Shown: piece after piece, positions 16,705 to 26,405 of the stretch
How the letters are laid out: the number at the start of each line of letters is the position of its first letter
Numbering within the stretch: the first letter of the stretch is position 1
Origin: Arthrobacter echini
Lineage (GTDB): Bacteria; Actinomycetota; Actinomycetes; Actinomycetales; Micrococcaceae
NCBI RefSeq assembly: GCF_004803505.1
Contig: NZ_SSWH01000004.1
Location: 1 to 64,000, forward strand
Reading direction: 5' to 3'
DNA: 64,000 nt
Made by a program: the position numbers and the translations under genes
Notes under the pieces: model-generated
Told to the model about the DNA's origin: nothing
Database searches by the model: none
Seen by the model: the letters and a program-made list of their open reading frames with translations, nothing else

Positions 16705-16719
16705 GCCTACTTGGTAGGC
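16705..16719. promoter_or_regulatory. Inverted repeat between oleA and smc
   Basis: GCCTAC-TTG-GTAGGC is a perfect 6-base inverted repeat, and TTGGTA occurs twice around it (16698-16703 and 16711-16716). It lies about 90 bases upstream of oleA and 120 upstream of smc, so it could be an operator for either. The left half resembles part of a DtxR/IdeR box but the right half does not. Confidence 0.4.
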
Positions 16720-16836
16720 GGGGTCGGGTCACGTGGAGCTCTCCCGTACCCGCGACCGAGCGGTCCCGATGCGGTGGTCCTCGGATGCCGTCCAGTAGAT
16801 TGGGCAAGTCCTACCCCACCTGGAGATCCTGACACC

Positions 16837-19800
16837 GTGCATCTGAAGAGTCTAACCGTGCGCGGGTTCAAGTCATTCGCCTCGGCGACAACCTTCGACT
16901 TCGAGCCCGGCATCACCGCCGTCGTCGGTCCCAACGGATCCGGCAAGTCGAACGTGGTGGACGCGCTCGCCTGGGTGATGGGTGAGCAGGGTGCCAGGAG
17001 CCTGCGCGGCGCCAGGATGGAGGACGTCGTCTTCGCCGGGACCTCCGCCCGCGCGCCGCTCGGGCGTGCCCAGGTGGTCCTGACCATCGACAACAGCGAT
17101 GGCGCCCTGCCGATCGACTACACGGAGGTCACGATCTCCCGGACCCTCTTCCGGACGGGAGGTTCCGAGTACGCGATCAACGGCAGAGCATGCCGGCTCC
17201 TCGATGTCCAGGAATTGTTGTCGGACTCGGGTCTGGGTCGGGAGATGCACGTGATCGTGGGCCAGGGCCAGCTCGACAGGGTGCTGCACGCCACGCCGGA
17301 GGAGCGCCGCGGTTTCATCGAGGAGGCCGCAGGAATCCTCAAGCACCGTCGGCGGCGGGAGAAGACGGTACGCAAGCTCGAAGCCATGCAGACGAATCTG
17401 GCTCGGCTGTCCGATCTCACCGCCGAGCTTCGACGGCAGCTGACCCCCCTGGGCAAGCAGGCAGAGGTCGCGCGCCGCGCCCAGCAGGTGCAGCTCGCCT
17501 TCCGGGACGCGCGGTCGCGTCTGCTCGCCGACGATCTGGTGAGTCTGCGCGAGGCCCATGACCGGGAGGTCGCGGCGGAGGCAGAACTACAGGCGAAGCG
17601 CTCGACGCTCGAGGATCAGCTCGCCGTGGGCCGCGAGCGGCAGCGCGAGCTCGAGCAGGACTCCGCCGCAGCTGCGCTCCACCTCGAAGGAGCGAGGGAG
17701 TCCTGGCACGGGCTCTCCGGTGCCCGGCAGAAGCTAGCAGCCCTCGCGGTGCGAGCGGAGGACCGGGCGTACCTGCTGGAACAGGGCGAGTCCAGCCCGG
17801 ATAGGCGGACCGACCCGGACCGGCTCGATCGCCACGCCGCGCAGGCGCGGGCGGAAGCCGGTACGCTGCAGGAGCAGGTCACCGCGAATGCCCGAGCGCT
17901 CGAGGACGCTCTGGTCCATCGCACGGAGGCGGAGGCAGCAGCCTCGCAGGAGGATGCCAGACTCGCCGGCCTCCTGCGCTCCGCGGCCGATCAGCGCGAG
18001 GCGATGGCGAGACTCACAGGAACCGTCGGCGCGGCGCAGACCCGGGTCGACGCCGCAGTGGCCGACCTGGCACGACTGCGTGCCTCGATCAGCGCAGCCG
18101 AGGAGGACCAGCGAACAGCCGAACGCGCGTTCGCAGCACTCGAGGGTCAGGTCCGGGTGGACGAGGCCGGCGAAGCAGGGCTCGACGCCGAGTACGAGAA
18201 AGCATCCGCGATTCTGACGTCCATCGGCGCGGAGCTGGAATCACTCCTCGACCAGGAGCGTCGGACCGATCGTGAACGCAGTTCCCTGGCGGCCCGACTC
18301 GAGGTGCAGCGCGAGGGGCTGCTCCAGCGCGATGCCGCAGGGACACTGCTCGACGCCGGACTGGACGGTGTGCTGCAGCCGCTCTCCGACGTCCTGCAGG
18401 TGGCTGCGGGTTACGAGCGGGCGCTCGCCGTCGCGCTCGAGGAATTCAGCGACGCCGTGATCGTCGAGAGTCTCCCTGCGGCGCTCGCTGCTCTCGAGCG
18501 GGTCAGGCGCGACGACGCCGGTCAGGTCTCGCTCGTGATCGCGCCGGGACACCGCGCGGTCCAGCGCGGGGACATCGAGCCCGGCACCGCGGATCGCACG
18601 GCGGAAGCACAGGAGGGCGTCGCCGGTGAGGGTGCTGTTCCGTTGCTCTCGGTGGTCGCAGCCCCACCCGAGGTCCGGGCCGCGCTCGAGAGTCTGCTGG
18701 GCGGGCTCGTGGTGGTGGACGATCTCCCGCACGGCGTCCGCGCGGTGGAGAGCGGATCAGCTCGCGCAGCGATCACCCGGACCGGTGAGGTCCTGTCCCC
18801 GCACACGGCGCGCGGCGGCTCAGCCGGGGCGCCGGCGTATCTCGAACGGCGCGCGGCCGCCGAGCAGACCCAGGCTGAGCTGACGCGCGCCGTCACGGCA
18901 GCGGAGGACATCCGGGTTCGTCTGGGCACGGTGCGCGGACGTCACCGGTCAGCCCGGCAGCACGTCGACGAGGCACTGGGACACCTGCACGACTCCGATG
19001 CGAGAATGGCCGCGCTGACCGAGAAACTCGGTCAGCTGAACGCGACCCGGCACTCGGCCTCCGGCGAGAAGGACCGTCTGGATGCTCTCCTGAGCACCGC
19101 CCGGTCGACGCACGAGCGCGAGGTCACGAAGCTGGCGGACGCCGCACGAGCCCTCGAACGACTCCGCGAGCGTCCTGTGGAGACCGAGCCGTCGACTCAG
19201 CGGCAGGAGGAGCTCCGGCAGGCCGCCGCCGAGGCACGCCAGGGTGAATTCGAGGCACGCCTGACCCTGCGCAGTAGCGAGGAGCAGCTCTCGGCCCTGA
19301 AGAATCGGGCCCTGTCGCTGGAACGGGCGGCGGGTGACGAGCGCCGGACGCAGGAGCAGGCGGCCCGCAGGGCCCGGATCCGCAGGGCCCAGGCGCTCAG
19401 GGCCGGTGCAGTTGCCCGGGGTGCACGGCAGGCGGAGGAGTACGCGGCTGCGTCCATGGCCGTGGCCGCCGAGAACCGGACCACCATGGAACAGTTGCGC
19501 CGCGACCGGGACATGCAGCTGCAGGAGATCCGGCGGAGGAACACGGATCTCGGTGAGGACCTGGCTCGACTGACCGATGCGGTGCATCAGGACGAGCTCG
19601 CTCGCACGCAGCAGAGACTTCGGATCGAAGCCCTGGAGAAACGGGTGCTCGAGGAACTCGGGCTGACCCCGGATCATCTCGTGGCGGAATTCGGCCCCCA
19701 CCGTCCTGTCCCGGAAGATGCGGTGCACGAGGACAGGTGGGCCGAGCTGCGCGCACCGGTCGACGACGCCGGTCACCCCGTCCCGACGGGGCGGCCCTTC

Positions 19801-20463
19801 GTGCGCAGCGAGCAGGAGAAGAGACTCAGGCGGGCCGAGAAGGACCGCGCCGCGCTCGGAAAGGTCAATCCCCTGGCGCTCGAGGAGTTCACGGCACTCG
19901 AGGAACGGCACCAGTTCCTCAGTACGCAGCTGGCCGATCTCGAGGACAGCCGCAAGGATCTGCTCGAGATCATCCGGGAGGTCGACGAGCGCGTGGAGCA
20001 GGTCTTCGCGGCGGCCTACCAGGACACCGCCGAGCAGTTCGAGCGCGTCTTCGCCGCCCTCTTCCCCGGGGGAGAGGGCAGGCTCGTCCTCACCGATCCC
20101 GAGGACATGCTCTCCACAGGCATCGAGGTGGAAGCCCGGCCGGCCGGCAAGAGGATCAGGAGGCTCTCGTTGCTCTCGGGCGGGGAGCGTTCCCTGACGG
20201 CGGTTGCCCTACTGGTCGCCATCTTCAAGGCGCGCCCCTCGCCGTTCTACGTCATGGACGAGGTCGAGGCAGCGCTCGACGACACGAATCTCGGTCGGCT
20301 CATCGCGATCCTGCAGGATCTGAGCCGGACCAGCCAGCTGATCATCATCACGCATCAGAAACGGACGATGGAGATGGCCCACGCCCTCTACGGCGTCACC
20401 ATGCGGGGCGACGGCGTATCGACGGTCATCAGCCAGCGCCTCGCAGCGCCGGCTGAATACTGA
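16837..20463 (+). CDS. smc: Chromosome partition protein Smc
   Basis: The 1208-residue protein begins with HLKSLTVRGFKSF and the Walker A motif GPNGSGKSN (residues 31-39). Two long coiled coils surround a hinge (about 500-660), and the end carries LSGGERSLTA and the Walker B motif VMDEVEAALDD. It folds back on itself and dimerises to organise and separate chromosomes with ScpA/ScpB. The GTG start matches the family N-terminus; upstream in-frame codons do not. In relatives smc follows mutM and precedes ftsY. Here oleABCD and NlpC/P60 lie before it and an MFS gene before ftsY. Confidence 0.96.
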   Translation: MHLKSLTVRGFKSFASATTFDFEPGITAVVGPNGSGKSNVVDALAWVMGEQGARSLRGARMEDVVFAGTSARAPLGRAQVVLTIDNSDGALPIDYTEVTISRTLFRTGGSEYAINGRACRLLDVQELLSDSGLGREMHVIVGQGQLDRVLHATPEERRGFIEEAAGILKHRRRREKTVRKLEAMQTNLARLSDLTAELRRQLTPLGKQAEVARRAQQVQLAFRDARSRLLADDLVSLREAHDREVAAEAELQAKRSTLEDQLAVGRERQRELEQDSAAAALHLEGARESWHGLSGARQKLAALAVRAEDRAYLLEQGESSPDRRTDPDRLDRHAAQARAEAGTLQEQVTANARALEDALVHRTEAEAAASQEDARLAGLLRSAADQREAMARLTGTVGAAQTRVDAAVADLARLRASISAAEEDQRTAERAFAALEGQVRVDEAGEAGLDAEYEKASAILTSIGAELESLLDQERRTDRERSSLAARLEVQREGLLQRDAAGTLLDAGLDGVLQPLSDVLQVAAGYERALAVALEEFSDAVIVESLPAALAALERVRRDDAGQVSLVIAPGHRAVQRGDIEPGTADRTAEAQEGVAGEGAVPLLSVVAAPPEVRAALESLLGGLVVVDDLPHGVRAVESGSARAAITRTGEVLSPHTARGGSAGAPAYLERRAAAEQTQAELTRAVTAAEDIRVRLGTVRGRHRSARQHVDEALGHLHDSDARMAALTEKLGQLNATRHSASGEKDRLDALLSTARSTHEREVTKLADAARALERLRERPVETEPSTQRQEELRQAAAEARQGEFEARLTLRSSEEQLSALKNRALSLERAAGDERRTQEQAARRARIRRAQALRAGAVARGARQAEEYAAASMAVAAENRTTMEQLRRDRDMQLQEIRRRNTDLGEDLARLTDAVHQDELARTQQRLRIEALEKRVLEELGLTPDHLVAEFGPHRPVPEDAVHEDRWAELRAPVDDAGHPVPTGRPFVRSEQEKRLRRAEKDRAALGKVNPLALEEFTALEERHQFLSTQLADLEDSRKDLLEIIREVDERVEQVFAAAYQDTAEQFERVFAALFPGGEGRLVLTDPEDMLSTGIEVEARPAGKRIRRLSLLSGGERSLTAVALLVAIFKARPSPFYVMDEVEAALDDTNLGRLIAILQDLSRTSQLIIITHQKRTMEMAHALYGVTMRGDGVSTVISQRLAAPAEY

Positions 20464-20484
20464 GCACGCACGCGTCGAGCCCGC

Positions 20485-21801
20485 TCAGTCCGTGCCGTCG
20501 GAGGAGGCCCCTGCCTGCTCGCCACTGGTTTTCCGCGACTTCGACAGGGTCTCCCTGGCGCCGAGCCAGACCACGGCGGCGAGCAGGGCGATGGCGCCCG
20601 TGGTGATGAAGGCCAGATCGTAGGAGCCCACCCAGAGCCGGTCGATGATGATCCCGGCCACGATCGGGCCGAAGATGGCGCCGAGGTCGGAACTCATCTG
20701 GAACGCGGCGAGAACCTTCCCCCCGCTTCGGTCCCGACCGATGACGTCGGCCACAGCGGCCTGCTGCGCCGGATTGAGCAGCCCCGTTCCGATACCGCCC
20801 ACCACGCAGATCGCCAGGAACACGACGACGTTGCCGGAGAACCCGAGGGCGGCCATCGCGAGCCCGTTGATGATCAGGCCGGTGATCACGAGAGGTTTCC
20901 GGCCGGCGCTGTCCGTGAGGCGCCCGGAGACGGTGAGGGCGAGAGCGGTACCGGTGGCGAAGAACGCCAGGGACAGTCCGGCGATCTCGGGGCCGGCACC
21001 CAGGACCGCCGAGGCGAACAGGGGCACCAACGCGATCCGGATGCCGAACGAGGACCAGCCGTTGGCGAAACTGGACACCAGCGACGCACGGTAGGCGGAA
21101 TCGCGGAGTGCGACCCCGACGGTCAGCGGCGCCTGCTTGCGCGCTGCCTGGCGATCGGCGAGGGAGGTGTCCTTCAGCTGGAAGAACACCACGGCCGCGG
21201 CGATGAGCAGTGTCACGGCGTAGACGAGGAACGGTACGCGGAGCCCGAACCCCGCGAGCAGACCGCCGATGACGGGTCCGCCGATGTTACCGAGGAGGAA
21301 CGCGGTGGCGTAGGCGCCGGAGACCCGACCGCGGATCGCCGAAGGGGCGAGTCGGACGATCAGACCCATCGCGGAGACCGTGAACATGGTGGACCCGATA
21401 CCGCCCAGGCCGCGGAAGATCAGCAACTGCCAGTAGGAGGCGGCGAACCCGCTCGCAGCGGTGGAGAGTGCCACGATCAGCAGGCCGGCAATGTACACGG
21501 GCCGTTCCCCGGCCCGCTCGATCAGCCACCCGCCTGCCGGCGCGAACAGCAGGCGCGTCAGGGCGAAGGCGCTGACGATCACCGATGCCGCGGTCACCCC
21601 GACGTCGAAGCTCTGGGCGAAGGCGGGCAGGATCGGTGCGACGAGCCCGAAGCCGATCGCGATCACGAAGGCTGCTGCGATGAGGACCTTGATCTCGCGC
21701 GGGATCGGCTGCTTCTCGACGGCGGACCGGCTGGATGACGGCCGCCTCCTGGAGGGATCGCCGGGGGAGGGGTGTCTGCGCGTGCGTGGGGAGCCGGACA
21801 T
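20485..21801 (-). CDS. MFS transporter
   Basis: The 438-residue protein has about twelve transmembrane helices in two halves, with the typical loop-2-3 motif GGWLIERAGERPVYIAG and the second-half equivalent GRLTDSAGRKPLVITG. The first 35 residues are basic and soluble. It resembles drug/proton antiporters of the multidrug DHA1 type; the substrate is unknown. It sits alone on the reverse strand between smc and ftsY, only 21 bases from the convergent smc stop. Confidence 0.85.
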   Translation of the reverse strand: MSGSPRTRRHPSPGDPSRRRPSSSRSAVEKQPIPREIKVLIAAAFVIAIGFGLVAPILPAFAQSFDVGVTAASVIVSAFALTRLLFAPAGGWLIERAGERPVYIAGLLIVALSTAASGFAASYWQLLIFRGLGGIGSTMFTVSAMGLIVRLAPSAIRGRVSGAYATAFLLGNIGGPVIGGLLAGFGLRVPFLVYAVTLLIAAAVVFFQLKDTSLADRQAARKQAPLTVGVALRDSAYRASLVSSFANGWSSFGIRIALVPLFASAVLGAGPEIAGLSLAFFATGTALALTVSGRLTDSAGRKPLVITGLIINGLAMAALGFSGNVVVFLAICVVGGIGTGLLNPAQQAAVADVIGRDRSGGKVLAAFQMSSDLGAIFGPIVAGIIIDRLWVGSYDLAFITTGAIALLAAVVWLGARETLSKSRKTSGEQAGASSDGTD

Positions 21802-21903
21802 GGTTCTCGCATTCTCTCACTGTCCGACGACCCGTGATCACGGACGAGTGGTCACCGGTCGTCGGACAGGTGGGCGGGATGAGCGCTGTGAGAAGGTGGA
21901 TCG

Positions 21904-23097
21904 GTGAATGAATTACTGCTGCCCGTCATTTTCATCGTCCTCGCCATCGCCGTCATCGGCTCGCTCATCACGCTACTCGTCCGCGGCCGACGCACACCGC
22001 CGGGGCTGTACTCGTCGCCGCGTGATCCCGATGACCGCGTGGAGCCCGGACCGCACGGTGCCACCTCCACGGATGTCCTGGACCGCCCCGACGGCACCAC
22101 GACGGACGTGCTCGTCCCCGACGATCTCAGCGGCCTCGAGGAGGCACCGCCCGCTCCGGGACTGGACCTCGTCGACCCGGTACAGGGCAGGCTCGCCCGC
22201 CTCCGGGCGCGGCTGGTGCGCTCCAACAACGCCCTCGGCAAGGGCCTGCTGGCCCTGCTCTCGCGGGACAGGATCGACGAGGACGTCTGGGACGAGGTGG
22301 AGGAGACGCTCCTGCTGGCGGATCTGGGAACGGACCCCACCATGGAGCTCGTCGATGCACTGCGCGAGCGCGTGAAGGTAGCCGGCAGCCGTGACGCCGC
22401 GGAGGTCAAGGGCATGCTCCACGAGGAACTCGTCAAGCTCGTCGACCCGGCCATGGACCGATCGCTGGCCACCGAGCGCCATGTGGACCGCCCCGCCGTC
22501 GTGATGGTGGTCGGCGTGAACGGTGTGGGGAAGACCACGACGGTCGGCAAGCTGGCCCGCGTCCTGGTGGCTGACGACAAGGATGTGCTGCTCGGAGCTG
22601 CGGACACCTTCCGTGCAGCCGCGGCGGAGCAGCTGGCCACCTGGGGTGCGCGGGTCGGCGTGCCGACCGTCAGGTCCGACGTCGACGGCGCCGATCCCGC
22701 CTCCGTGGCGTTCGACGCCGTGAAGGCCGGCATCGAGCAGGAGGTCGATGTGGTCCTGATCGACACGGCAGGGCGTCTGCAGAACAAGGTGGGGCTGATG
22801 GACGAGCTAGGGAAGGTCAAGCGCGTCGTGGAGAAGCACGGTGCCGTGGATGAGGTCCTGCTGGTGCTGGACGCGACGACGGGCCAGAACGGCCTGAATC
22901 AGGCCAAGGTCTTCGCCGAGGTGGTCGACATCACCGGGATCGTCCTGACGAAACTGGACGGTACGGCGAAGGGCGGCATCGTCGTGGCCATCCAGCGCAG
23001 CCTCGGGGTACCCGTGAAGCTCATCGGGCTGGGGGAGGGCGCGGACGACCTGGCGCCGTTCGAGGCCGAAGAGTTCGTCGACGCCCTCCTGAACTGA
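21904..23097 (+). CDS. ftsY: Signal recognition particle receptor FtsY
   Basis: The 397-residue protein has an N-terminal transmembrane segment (residues about 2-24), an acidic linker, and the NG GTPase domain. G1 is GVNGVGKTTTVGKLA, then DTFRAAAAEQL, G3 DTAGRLQNK and G4 TKLDGTAKGG. It docks the ribosome-SRP complex (Ffh, at 24.8 kb here) at the membrane by paired GTP hydrolysis. The start is GTG. A weak 7-base inverted repeat (GCCGGTG at 23106-23112 with CACCGGC at 23136-23142) follows the gene and may terminate transcription against zwf. Confidence 0.96.
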   Translation: MNELLLPVIFIVLAIAVIGSLITLLVRGRRTPPGLYSSPRDPDDRVEPGPHGATSTDVLDRPDGTTTDVLVPDDLSGLEEAPPAPGLDLVDPVQGRLARLRARLVRSNNALGKGLLALLSRDRIDEDVWDEVEETLLLADLGTDPTMELVDALRERVKVAGSRDAAEVKGMLHEELVKLVDPAMDRSLATERHVDRPAVVMVVGVNGVGKTTTVGKLARVLVADDKDVLLGAADTFRAAAAEQLATWGARVGVPTVRSDVDGADPASVAFDAVKAGIEQEVDVVLIDTAGRLQNKVGLMDELGKVKRVVEKHGAVDEVLLVLDATTGQNGLNQAKVFAEVVDITGIVLTKLDGTAKGGIVVAIQRSLGVPVKLIGLGEGADDLAPFEAEEFVDALLN

Positions 23098-23151
23098 GCA
23101 TCTCGGCCGGTGTCAGCGGACCGTGAGTCAGCTAGCACCGGCGGCGCCCGG

Positions 23152-24588
23152 CTACTCGCCGCGCGAGGTCGGCCAGGCCTCCGGCCCGGCCGACCCGGCG
23201 GTGTACTCGTCGAGTGGAACCTGGCCCTGGGACCACGACTTCAGAACGGGGTCCACGATGCGCCAGCAGTCCTCGGCCGTGTCACCGCGGACCGAGAGCG
23301 TGGGATCCCCGGCGAGGACACCCTCGAGCACCTCGCCGTAGGGGAGCAGATCGGTGGCGTTCAGATCGGTACTGAGGGTGGTGCGGTCCAGTGAGAAGAT
23401 GTCGCCCGGACCGTTCACGTCGATTTCGAGCTGCAGTGTGTCGGGGCCGAAGCCGATGCGCAGTTTCGTGGGGACGTCCTCACCCTTGAAGCCGGTGGGC
23501 AGATGGCTCACGGGCTTGAACGTCACCACGGCCTCCTTGCGCGTGACTCCGAGGGCCTTGCCGGAGCGAAGGATGAACGGTACCCCCGACCACCGCTCAT
23601 TGTTGATCGAGACGGTGATCTCGGCAAGCGTCTCCGTGTTGTTGCCGGCATCGACGCCGGGCTCGGCCGTGTAGTCGGAGACCGTCCGATCGCCGATCCG
23701 GCCCGCGGTGTACCGGGCACGCCGACTGCTGCCCGGGGCGTCGAGATCCACCGAACTCGCGCGTAGGACGGAACCGATGTGGTCGCGCAGATCCCGCTCG
23801 TGCAGGGTCGACGGCGCGTTCAGGGCCAGCAGAGCCATGACCTGCAGCAGATGACTCTGGATCATGTCCCGCAGGGCACCGGCGTGATCGTAGTAGCGGG
23901 CACGGTTCTCGAGGGCGAGTGCCTCGTCGAAGAAGATCTCGACCTTCTCGATGTGGAGATTGCTCCACACCGGCTCGAGGATGCGGTTGGCGAAACGCAG
24001 TCCGAGGATGTTGAAGACCGTGGCCTTACCGAGGAAATGATCCACGCGGTGGATGTTCTGCTCGGGGACGACCTTCGCCAGCTTCTCGTTGAGCAGGTGG
24101 GCAGAGGCCTGGTCCGTGCCGAACGGCTTCTCCATGACGAGTCGCGTGCCCTCGGGCAGGGAATCGGCACCGAGAGCATTGAAGGCCTTCTGGCTGACGG
24201 CCGGTGGCAGGGCGAAGTAGATGGCGACCGGGCCGTCGAGGGTTGCCACGAGATCGGCCAGACCCGGCTTCGTCACGTCGAGGAAGTGATAGGAACTGTC
24301 ATTGCGGACCTGCTGCAGTGCGGCCCGCCCGGCGTCGTCCGCCTTCTCCATCGCCAGGGCGAACGAGCCGTCGATGCGCTCGTGCCAGTGCTCGTTCGTC
24401 CAGTCGTCGGAGCCGGCACCGACGAGCTTGAGGCCGTCAGCGCGCCCGAGGCGGATCAGCCGGGCCAGTCCGGGGAGCAGGAGGCGGCCCGCCATGTCAC
24501 CGGACGCGCCCAGGACCAGCAGCGTCTTCACGCGGGTGTCCGCTTCGGCGGGGATCGAATCGTGTTCTGCGAGTGAGTGAGTGTCCAC
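23152..24588 (-). CDS. zwf: Glucose-6-phosphate dehydrogenase
   Basis: The 478-residue protein keeps the main G6PD landmarks: a nucleotide-binding loop GASGDMAGR, the substrate motif RVDHFLGK (classic RIDHYLGKE) and YYDHAGALRDMIQSHLLQ with the catalytic histidine. The variant motif letters and its place between ftsY and ffh, away from the usual tkt-tal-opcA genes, suggest a second, divergent zwf. It makes 6-phosphogluconolactone and NADPH. gnd is also in the window (54.2 kb). The GTG start is preceded by CACAGT and six bases. A 13-base tandem repeat lies 50 bases upstream. Confidence 0.88.
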   Translation of the reverse strand: MDTHSLAEHDSIPAEADTRVKTLLVLGASGDMAGRLLLPGLARLIRLGRADGLKLVGAGSDDWTNEHWHERIDGSFALAMEKADDAGRAALQQVRNDSSYHFLDVTKPGLADLVATLDGPVAIYFALPPAVSQKAFNALGADSLPEGTRLVMEKPFGTDQASAHLLNEKLAKVVPEQNIHRVDHFLGKATVFNILGLRFANRILEPVWSNLHIEKVEIFFDEALALENRARYYDHAGALRDMIQSHLLQVMALLALNAPSTLHERDLRDHIGSVLRASSVDLDAPGSSRRARYTAGRIGDRTVSDYTAEPGVDAGNNTETLAEITVSINNERWSGVPFILRSGKALGVTRKEAVVTFKPVSHLPTGFKGEDVPTKLRIGFGPDTLQLEIDVNGPGDIFSLDRTTLSTDLNATDLLPYGEVLEGVLAGDPTLSVRGDTAEDCWRIVDPVLKSWSQGQVPLDEYTAGSAGPEAWPTSRGE

Positions 24589-24631
24589 GCCCTCACTGTG
24601 CCATGACTTCCCGGGCGTGTCCCATATTGTC

Positions 24632-24663
24632 CCCCGTCATTGTTCCCCGTCATTGTTCCCCGT
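24632..24663. repeat. 13-bp tandem repeat upstream of zwf and ffh
   Basis: CCCCGTCATTGTT occurs twice in a row (24632-24644 and 24645-24657), followed by a partial third copy. The array lies in the region between the divergent zwf and ffh genes, about 45 bases before the zwf start. It could hold regulator sites or be neutral slippage. Confidence 0.75.
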
Positions 24664-24778
24664 CCAGGTCACCGGGCCGCGCAGGTACTGCCCGGCGCAC
24701 ATTCGTGGGCACATGCCCTGTTGATACCCTAGGGAACCAGAGTCTCCATCCTTTCCCGATGAAAGAAGTTCACGGCAC

Positions 24779-26362
24779 GTGTTCAATTCACTTTCCGACC
24801 GCCTGACTGCGACCTTCAAGAACCTCCGTGGCAAGGGGCGGCTGAGCGAAGCCGACATCGACGCCACGGTCCGCGAGATCCGGCGCGCCCTGCTCGACGC
24901 CGACGTCGCCGTCTCCGTGGTTCGCGCCTTCACGGCGTCCATCAAGGAGCGCGCGCTCGGCCTCGAGGTGTCGCAGGCGCTGAATCCCGGCCAGCAGATC
25001 GTCAAGATCGTCAACGAGGAACTCGTAGGGATCCTCGGCGGCGAGACGCGGCGCATCCGCCTCGCAAAGAATCCGCCGACGGTCATCATGCTGGCCGGAC
25101 TGCAGGGTGCAGGCAAGACCACCCTGGCCGGGAAGCTCTCCACGTGGCTCAAGGGGCAGGGGCACAGCCCGCTGCTCGTCGCGTGCGACCTCCAGCGCCC
25201 CAACGCCGTGCGGCAGCTCCAGGTCAACGGTGAACGCGCCGGCGTACCGGTCTTCGCGCCGCACCCCGGTGTCAGCTCCGAGTTCGAGGCGGCCACCGGC
25301 GACCCCGTGGCCGTGGCCCGCCAGGGCGTCGCCGAGGCGCGCGCCCGCCTGCACGACGTCGTCATCGTGGACACGGCCGGACGCCTCGGTGTCGACGCCG
25401 AACTGATGCAGCAGGCCGCGGACATCCGGGCGGCGATCAGCCCCGACGAGGTGCTCTTCGTGATCGACGCGATGATCGGTCAGGACGCCGTCACCACCGC
25501 ACTGGCGTTCAGCGAGGGTGTGGACTTCACGGGCGTGGTCCTGACCAAGCTCGACGGTGATGCGCGCGGCGGCGCGGCGCTCTCGGTCGCGTCCGTGACC
25601 GGCAAACCGGTGATGTTCGCCTCCACGGGTGAGGGGCTGAAGGACTTCGAGCTGTTCCACCCTGATCGGATGGCCTCGCGCATCCTCGACATGGGCGACA
25701 TCCTGACCCTGATCGAGCAGGCGGAGAAGTCCTGGGACAAGGACGAAGCGGCCCGGATGGCGAAGAAGTTCGCCGACCAGGAGGACTTCACCCTCGACGA
25801 CTTCCTGGCGCAGATGCAGCAGATCCGCAATATGGGCTCCATGAAGAAGATGCTCATGATGATGCCCGGCGCCGCCAACATGCGGGAGGCCCTCGAGAAC
25901 TTCGACGAGCGCGAGATCGACCGCGTCGAGGCGATCGTGCGCTCCATGACTCCGCACGAGCGTGTTGCGCCGAAGATCCTCAACGGCTCCCGGCGCGCGA
26001 GGATCGCCCGCGGGTCGGGCGTGCACGTCTCCGAGGTCAACGGACTGCTCGAGCGCTTCGCGCAGGCGCAGAAGATGATGAAGAAGATGGCCTCCGGCGG
26101 CGGTGTCCCCGGCATGCCCGGGATGGCCGGACCCGGTGGTTTCGGTGGAGCCCGCAAGAACAAGGCCGTCGCGGCCAAGGGGAAGAAGAAGCCGCGCTCG
26201 GGCAACCCGGCCAAAGCGGCGCAGGAGGCCAGGGAGGCCGAGGAACGGCGCGTCGCGGCCCGCAGCGCTGCGCCCTCGGGTGCGGCGTTCGGCGGCCAGC
26301 AGGACTTCGATCCCTCGGCGATGAATCTTCCGAAGGGCTTCGAGAAGTTCCTCGGGAAGTAG
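24779..26362 (+). CDS. ffh: Signal recognition particle protein Ffh
   Basis: The 527-residue protein has an N domain (MFNSLSDRLTATFKNL), a GTPase G domain (GLQGAGKTTLAGKL, DLQRPNAVRQL, DTAGRLGVD, TKLDGDARGG) and a methionine-rich M domain (NMGSMKKMLMMMPG, and GSGVHVSEVNGLLERF). A lysine/alanine-rich tail of about 90 residues follows, typical of high-GC actinobacteria. It binds 4.5S RNA and signal sequences and delivers nascent chains to FtsY. GTG start. A TACCCT box at 24725-24730 could be its -10. The RNA gene ffs is not visible in the window. Confidence 0.96.
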   Translation: MFNSLSDRLTATFKNLRGKGRLSEADIDATVREIRRALLDADVAVSVVRAFTASIKERALGLEVSQALNPGQQIVKIVNEELVGILGGETRRIRLAKNPPTVIMLAGLQGAGKTTLAGKLSTWLKGQGHSPLLVACDLQRPNAVRQLQVNGERAGVPVFAPHPGVSSEFEAATGDPVAVARQGVAEARARLHDVVIVDTAGRLGVDAELMQQAADIRAAISPDEVLFVIDAMIGQDAVTTALAFSEGVDFTGVVLTKLDGDARGGAALSVASVTGKPVMFASTGEGLKDFELFHPDRMASRILDMGDILTLIEQAEKSWDKDEAARMAKKFADQEDFTLDDFLAQMQQIRNMGSMKKMLMMMPGAANMREALENFDEREIDRVEAIVRSMTPHERVAPKILNGSRRARIARGSGVHVSEVNGLLERFAQAQKMMKKMASGGGVPGMPGMAGPGGFGGARKNKAVAAKGKKKPRSGNPAKAAQEAREAEERRVAARSAAPSGAAFGGQQDFDPSAMNLPKGFEKFLGK

Positions 26363-26405
26363 CCCCGGTGGTACGGGTCCGGCCGACGGTGAACCGGGAA
26401 CGGAC

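Noticed and set aside
16690-16720. DtxR/IdeR iron box before oleA
   Set aside because: Only the left half resembles the consensus; the right half differs in most bases.
24632-24663. Tandem repeats as a CRISPR array
   Set aside because: The 13-base units are directly adjacent with no spacers, and no cas genes occur in the window.
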